The notes beneath the pieces were generated by a model. That model worked only from the letters and a program-made list of their open reading frames with translations. It was not told the origin of the DNA and searched no databases. The position numbers and the translations under genes are program-made. Shown here one piece after another: positions 59,859 to 64,000 of a stretch of DNA of 64,000 bases (positions are counted from its first letter, which is position 1; each line of letters opens with the position of its first letter). This DNA is from an uncultured Eubacteriales bacterium (GTDB taxonomy: Bacteria > Bacillota > Clostridia > Oscillospirales > UBA644): assembly GCA_934501435.1 (NCBI GenBank), contig CAKSTW010000001.1, forward strand, positions 124,001 to 188,000. The letters are read 5' to 3'.

Positions 59859-60602
59859 TTATTCAGCGTCTTCGGCAACTTCTGCCGCTTCTTCCGCTGC
59901 TGCGGGCTCTTCATACTGTTCGCCCTGTCTTCCTTCGATAACGGCGTTAGCCATAGCGCCTGCAATAAGTTTTACGGCTCTGATAGCGTCGTCGTTTCCG
60001 GGGATAACGTAATCTATTTCATCAGGATCGCAGTTTGTATCAACGATAGCGATGATGGGAATGTTGAGTTTTCTTGCTTCGGCGACAGCGTTGCGTTCCT
60101 TGCGGGGGTCAACGATGAAGAGCGCGGACGGGAGTTTCTTCATGTTCTTGATACCGCCGAGGTACTTTTCGAGTTTTTCTATTTCAAGGGTAAGTTTGGT
60201 AACTTCTTTTTTCGGAAGCATATCAAAGGTTCCGTCTTCTTCCATCTTGCGGAGCTGAGCAAGTCTCTGGATACGCTTTTTGATGGTTTCGAAGTTTGTG
60301 AGCATACCGCCGAGCCATCTGGTATTTACATAGTACATACCGACTCTTTCGGCTTCTTCTTTAATGGATTCCGCAGCCTGTTTCTTTGTTCCGACGAAAA
60401 GGATCTCTCCTCCGTCTGCCGCAAGATCGCGAACGAAGTTATAAGCCTCGTCTGCCTTTTTAACGGTTTTCTGAAGATCTATGATATAGATCCCGTTTCT
60501 TTCGGCGAAAATGTATTCCGCCATTTTCGGGTTCCATCTTCTGGTCTGATGACCGAAGTGAACGCCTGCTTCAAGCAACTGTTTCATGGAAATTACTGCC
60601 AT
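59859..60602 (-). CDS. rpsB: 30S ribosomal protein S2
   Basis: ATG 60602 is chosen because AAGGAGGAAAC lies just upstream and the protein then starts MAVISMKQLLEAGVHFGHQT, the invariant S2 start; a frame to 60773 is only leader sequence. Other marks are RWNPKMAEYIFAERNGIYII and FVGTKKQAAE, and the final 30 residues are acidic and Ala-rich. It is the first gene of the rpsB-tsf operon. Confidence 0.97.
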   Translation of the reverse strand: MAVISMKQLLEAGVHFGHQTRRWNPKMAEYIFAERNGIYIIDLQKTVKKADEAYNFVRDLAADGGEILFVGTKKQAAESIKEEAERVGMYYVNTRWLGGMLTNFETIKKRIQRLAQLRKMEEDGTFDMLPKKEVTKLTLEIEKLEKYLGGIKNMKKLPSALFIVDPRKERNAVAEARKLNIPIIAIVDTNCDPDEIDYVIPGNDDAIRAVKLIAGAMANAVIEGRQGEQYEEPAAAEEAAEVAEDAE

Positions 60603-60722
60603 GTTGTTTCCTCCTTGGTTTTTCCTCCACCCGACTCGCTGTATAACGGACTCGCCGCACCAATACAGATTCAATGCCGAATGTGTGAAATAATGTATTT
60701 TATCGCAATCCGCGACTTTGTT

Positions 60723-60751
60723 ATTATAACATATAGTTCCGTATTTTTCAA
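60723..60751 (-). promoter_or_regulatory. Sigma-A promoter of rpsB-tsf with a long leader
   Basis: On the minus strand TTGAAA (60746-60751), 17 bases, TATAAT (60723-60728). The leader from here to the rpsB ATG is about 115 bases and contains the direct repeat GCGAGTC twice (near 60631-60654), so a ribosomal-protein leader RNA is possible but not proven. Confidence 0.8.
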
Positions 60752-60875
60752 GTACCGAAGTCGCTCTTTGCAAAAATTCACCAAAAGTTCGTTTTTTGCC
60801 GTTTACACAAGAATAATTAAAGATCCGCCGACATAGTTATTATCGAAAAAGCTTTGGAAGAAAGGTGTAAATAAG

Positions 60876-61439
60876 ATGTTCGTTTTCTCAACAAAACTCA
60901 CAAAAACAAAAATCGCGACCGCAGTCCTTGTATGCGCCTGCATAGCGCTCGTAGTTATCCTCGCCGTTCCCGGAAGCACACAGGCGGGAAAGACAAACAA
61001 AACGATTCTCAAAACAAACGAAGAACGTATTGATTACCTCGCAAGTTACGGCTGGACAACGGAAACAGAGCCGCTCGAATCGTCCGAGACCGTTATCCCG
61101 ACCGAATTTGATGAAACTTACGAAAAATACAACGCTCTTCAGAAAGAGCAGGGCTACGACTTAACGGCATACAAAGGAAAGACCGTAACAAGATTCACCT
61201 ATAAACTCACGAATTATCCGAACGACACCGTGAAAGACGCTCGCGTAAATATGCTCATATATGAAAATAAACTTATCGGCGCGGATGTCTCCTCGGCGGA
61301 AATCGGCGGGTTTATGCACGGACTTGACCGCGCGGACGCAACGCTCGAAAAAATTTACGATCAGACAACGACAGATGATGTCGGCAAGGCGGGCGTAACA
61401 AAAGACGAACTTGTTTCGGACGTCAGAACCGAAAAATAA
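60876..61439 (+). CDS. DUF4830-type exported or membrane-anchored protein
   Basis: The 187-residue protein has an N-terminal hydrophobic helix (residues about 12-32) that may be a signal anchor. The remainder matches the DUF4830 pattern I know from Clostridia: NEERIDYLASYGW, ETVIPTEFDETYEKYNALQK, QGYDLTAYKGKTVTRFTYKL and the end GADVSSAEIGGFMHG. Function unknown. GAAAGGTG precedes the ATG. It has its own terminator and is convergent with mreB. Confidence 0.75.
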   Translation: MFVFSTKLTKTKIATAVLVCACIALVVILAVPGSTQAGKTNKTILKTNEERIDYLASYGWTTETEPLESSETVIPTEFDETYEKYNALQKEQGYDLTAYKGKTVTRFTYKLTNYPNDTVKDARVNMLIYENKLIGADVSSAEIGGFMHGLDRADATLEKIYDQTTTDDVGKAGVTKDELVSDVRTEK

Positions 61440-61453
61440 ATATTGAAGAAGAC

Positions 61454-61486
61454 AAGGCAGGTTCAGAAGAGCCTGCCTTTTTCTTC
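61454..61486 (+). terminator. Terminator of the DUF4830 gene
   Basis: Stem AAGGCAGG/CCTGCCTT around TTCAGAAGAG, followed by TTTCTTC. Confidence 0.75.
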
Positions 61487-61490
61487 GGGT

Positions 61491-61524
61491 AAAAAAAATC
61501 CTGCAATGTCCGAACATTGCAGGA
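61491..61524 (-). terminator. Terminator of the mreB gene
   Basis: On the minus strand TCCTGCAATGT pairs with ACATTGCAGGA around a 4-base loop, followed by TTTTTTTT. Confidence 0.85.
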
Positions 61525-61529
61525 ATATC

Positions 61530-62549
61530 CTATCTGCGTTTTCTCTGAACCGAATTTACCTTCGTTTCGGAAATATCTTCGATATATTCGAGAGCCGCGC
61601 CCGTACCTTTTGCAACGCAGGAAACGGCGTCTTCGGCGACATAGACGTGAATTCCGATCTTTTCCGATATAAGTTTATCGAAACCGTAGATAAGTCCGCC
61701 GCCGCCGGTCATAACGATACCCTCGGCGGAAATATCACCGATAAGTTCGGGCGGAGTCTCGGAAAGTACCTGATGAACCGCGTCGATAATATTATTAGCA
61801 TTTTCCATAAGCGCTTCGATGGTGTCGTCGGAAGTTATCGTAAATTCTTTCGGAAGACCCGTTGACATACATCTGCCCCTTACGGTCATCGCAAGTTTTT
61901 CGGGTCTCGGATAAAGCGAACCTATCGAAATTTTGATTTCCTCTGCGGTTCTCTCTCCGATAAGTATGTTAAATCTTCTTCTGACGTACCTTACTATGGC
62001 TTCGTCGAATTTGTCGCCCGCGTTTTTGACGGAAGAAGAAATTACGACGTCTCCGAGAGAAAGAACTGCGACGTCCGCCGTTCCGCCTCCGATATCTATG
62101 ACCATCGAACCTCTCGCCCGCATGATGTCGATACCCGCGCCGATCGCCGCCGCCATAGGCTCTTCGATAAGTTCGACATGCCTTGCGCCCGCGTTTCTTG
62201 CGGCGTCTCTCACCGCTCTTTCCTCAACTTCGTTTATTCTCGACGGAACGCAGACTATGACGTTCGGACGGAGGATCGTTTTTCCGTTGACTTTACGGAT
62301 AAAATATTTAAGCATTTTTTCGGTGGTTTCATAGTCCGAAATAACGCCGTCTCTCAAAGGACGTATTGCGACAATGTTTCCGGGAGTTCTTCCGAGCATT
62401 TCCTGCGCTTCCGCGCCGACGCGAAGAACGTTTCCCGTATTTTTATCAATTGCGACGACCGACGGCTCTTTTAAGACTATCCCCTTTCCTCTCACGAAAA
62501 TAAGGACGGAAGCCGTTCCGAGGTCTATTCCGATTTCTTTTCCAAACAT
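61530..62549 (-). CDS. mreB: Rod-shape protein MreB/Mbl
   Basis: The 339-residue actin-like ATPase carries phosphate 1 motif IGIDLGTASVLIFVRGKG, phosphate 2 VIDIGGGTADVAVLSLG and VMTGGGGLIYGFDKL. MreB filaments guide side-wall synthesis. mreC and mreD are not adjacent, as for the Mbl paralogue of Firmicutes, so Mbl is possible. The upstream gene encodes a membrane protein whose stop abuts the ATG. Confidence 0.93.
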   Translation of the reverse strand: MFGKEIGIDLGTASVLIFVRGKGIVLKEPSVVAIDKNTGNVLRVGAEAQEMLGRTPGNIVAIRPLRDGVISDYETTEKMLKYFIRKVNGKTILRPNVIVCVPSRINEVEERAVRDAARNAGARHVELIEEPMAAAIGAGIDIMRARGSMVIDIGGGTADVAVLSLGDVVISSSVKNAGDKFDEAIVRYVRRRFNILIGERTAEEIKISIGSLYPRPEKLAMTVRGRCMSTGLPKEFTITSDDTIEALMENANNIIDAVHQVLSETPPELIGDISAEGIVMTGGGGLIYGFDKLISEKIGIHVYVAEDAVSCVAKGTGAALEYIEDISETKVNSVQRKRR

Positions 62550-63074
62550 TTATTTCTTACCCCAATTAAAATTTTTCAAAAGCAGATACACGCCGCCGAC
62601 CGAAAGCCCGACAGCCCATACGGGCTCGACGTAATATTCGGCAAAAACGCTTAAAACAACACAGACAAAGGTGAGTACGTAAAGAAAAACGGTTATTCCC
62701 GAAATGAAAATACCGTCGTTTTCTCCTTCCCGGAAATTCTTTTCAAAACCCAACCTTAAAATAAACAAAAACGCAATAACGGGAAATATCCAGAACTGCG
62801 GAGCGGAAAAATAGTAACCAACGGTCTCATTCATCTCAAAAAACGAGACGACGGCGATATACGCAAAAAAGACGACCGAAACGAGAAAAACAACCGTTTT
62901 CCGCCCGCTCCTTTTTCTTTTTTCGAAAAAGCCGAGCGACAGCAGCGCCGAAAAAATTCCGAGAGCAGTGAAAGAAAGCGTCTCCGAAAAAATACCGACA
63001 AGCATTTCCGCAAAAGAAAGCCCGACGGCGATAAATTCCGCGCTTCGGGTCTTTACATTATTTACAAAAGACAT
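62550..63074 (-). CDS. Hypothetical membrane protein upstream of mreB
   Basis: This 174-residue protein has about six hydrophobic segments, near residues 13-30, 33-48, 61-80, 92-106, 120-144 and 150-165, with a basic loop (EKRKRSGRKTVV) after the second. Not recognised. Its stop adjoins the mreB ATG, so the two are probably cotranscribed from the promoter at 63108-63136. Confidence 0.65.
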   Translation of the reverse strand: MSFVNNVKTRSAEFIAVGLSFAEMLVGIFSETLSFTALGIFSALLSLGFFEKRKRSGRKTVVFLVSVVFFAYIAVVSFFEMNETVGYYFSAPQFWIFPVIAFLFILRLGFEKNFREGENDGIFISGITVFLYVLTFVCVVLSVFAEYYVEPVWAVGLSVGGVYLLLKNFNWGKK

Positions 63075-63107
63075 TTATAAATATCTCCCACATAGCATTA
63101 CAGCATA

Positions 63108-63136
63108 ATAATACACGAACCTGAAATAAAAGTCAA
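63108..63136 (-). promoter_or_regulatory. Sigma-A promoter of the membrane protein-mreB unit
   Basis: On the minus strand TTGACT (63131-63136), 17 bases, TATTAT (63108-63113), 34 bases before the ATG at 63074. Confidence 0.75.
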
Positions 63137-63262
63137 TAGTTCGACAATTTTATTCATAAAATTTTCAATATGCCGACGCTATGATTTTTGCCCGTTTTCT
63201 GAAAATAATTCCCATTGATAGACTCGGTTTTTCTGCGGATAATAGCGTCGGGAGATGATGAA

Positions 63263-64000
63263 ATGAAAATAAAAGAAATATATGCGTCGAGAATTCTCGA
63301 TTCGAGAGGTTTTCCTACCGTCGAAGCGACGGTAGTCGCCGAAAACGGCACTTATGCGACAGCGTCGGCGCCGTCGGGCGCGTCGACAGGGTCTCACGAA
63401 GCGACGGAACTTCGCGATAAAAACAGACATTTCGGCGGAAAAGACGTCATGTCCGCGATCGAAAACGTAAAAGAAATAATTGCGCCCGCGCTTGTCGGAA
63501 AAAATGTCTTTTCACAACTTGAGATCGACGCCGAAATGATCTCGCTCAATAAAGATAAAACCCGGAAAGAACTCGGAGCGAATGCACTCCTTCCCGTTTC
63601 GCTCGCCGCCGCAAGATGCGCGGCAAAGATATCGGGGCTGCCGCTTTTCAAATATATCGGAGGAATAAGCGGGAACATACTTCCCTGCCCGATGATGAAC
63701 GTCCTGAACGGCGGCAAGCACGCAGACAACAACTGCGACATTCAGGAATTTATGATAATTCCCTGTTTTTCAGATGATTTTTCGGAGATCATGCGCGCAG
63801 GGTGTGAGATATATTACGCGCTTTCCGCGCTGCTGAAAAACAAAGGACTTGACACGAAACTCGGCGACGAGGGAGGGTTCGCTCCGAACTTAAAGGACGA
63901 CAGAGAGGGTATCGAATTTCTTATCCGCGCGGCGGAAAAAGCGGGATTCAAACCCGGCAAAGAAATCAAAATCGCCCTTGACGTAGCCGCCAACGAATGG
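63263..64000 (+). CDS. eno: Enolase (3' partial)
   Basis: ATG 63263 follows GGGAG; the frame stays open to the end of the window (246 codons). Enolase marks are SRILDSRGFPTVEATVVAEN, APSGASTGSHEATELRD, MMNVLNGGKHADNNCDIQEF and KLGDEGGFAPNL, with KIALDVAANE at the window end. It converts 2-phosphoglycerate to PEP, the substrate on the other side of PPDK. Two positions differ from the usual pattern: GF in place of GN in SRGNPT, and LLPVS in place of LGVS. They are outside the catalytic residues I can name; the copy may be a divergent but active enolase. Confidence 0.93.
   Translation, partial: MKIKEIYASRILDSRGFPTVEATVVAENGTYATASAPSGASTGSHEATELRDKNRHFGGKDVMSAIENVKEIIAPALVGKNVFSQLEIDAEMISLNKDKTRKELGANALLPVSLAAARCAAKISGLPLFKYIGGISGNILPCPMMNVLNGGKHADNNCDIQEFMIIPCFSDDFSEIMRAGCEIYYALSALLKNKGLDTKLGDEGGFAPNLKDDREGIEFLIRAAEKAGFKPGKEIKIALDVAANEW

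Noticed and set aside
1..64000. tRNA and rRNA genes
   Set aside because: I saw no cloverleaf with a GTTCRA T-loop and CCA-type acceptor, and no rRNA motifs.

Overview
The window looks like a chromosomal piece of a Gram-positive anaerobe of the class Clostridia, possibly Oscillospiraceae-like; the assignment is inferred from gene content and order, not from a marker search. Supporting it are the minus-strand chain miaB-ylbF-mutS-mutL-miaA running into a division cluster of the ylm type (HlyD-like protein, yggS, sepF, ylmH, divIVA, lspA, rluA-family), AT-rich -35/-10 promoters with 17-base spacers, strong GGAGG ribosome binding sites, and single-domain proteins typical of that class (DUF4830, DegV, PPDK, phi LC3 holin).

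Layout. 1-1588: end of an FAD fumarate-reductase-type oxidoreductase and a small membrane protein. 1606-14400: one long minus-strand block for mismatch repair, tRNA A37 modification and cell division. 14564-17084: plus-strand genes around pgi. 17068-18917: a minus-strand accessory patch with a GNAT remnant, a membrane protein, a Vat-type xenobiotic acetyltransferase and an unknown protein. 19101-28522: an array of RHS 'tips', in which near-identical pieces of RHS core are each followed by a different C-terminal toxin region and a different small immunity candidate, with some cassettes broken. 28519-49824: a partial prophage holding only tail and lysis genes. It starts inside a tape-measure gene that is fused in frame to the last RHS immunity gene and interrupted by two group I introns that bracket a 36-base exon, then by a 2.4-kb insertion carrying three antisense genes. 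49949-64000: core genes (ppdK; pth-mfd; a foldase-like lipoprotein; degV; rpsB-tsf; a DUF4830 protein; mreB; start of eno).

How it fits together. The core blocks are ordinary operons with recognisable promoters and terminators. The 17-50 kb middle is an island of accessory DNA. The RHS part is best read as a store of spare toxin/immunity modules that can be swapped by recombination through the shared core repeats; no complete RHS gene with a secretion signal lies in the window. The phage part has tail, baseplate, holin and endolysin genes but no head, packaging, integration or replication genes here, so it is a decayed prophage or a domesticated tail cluster. The clearest unusual structure is the tape-measure gene with two closely spaced self-splicing introns.
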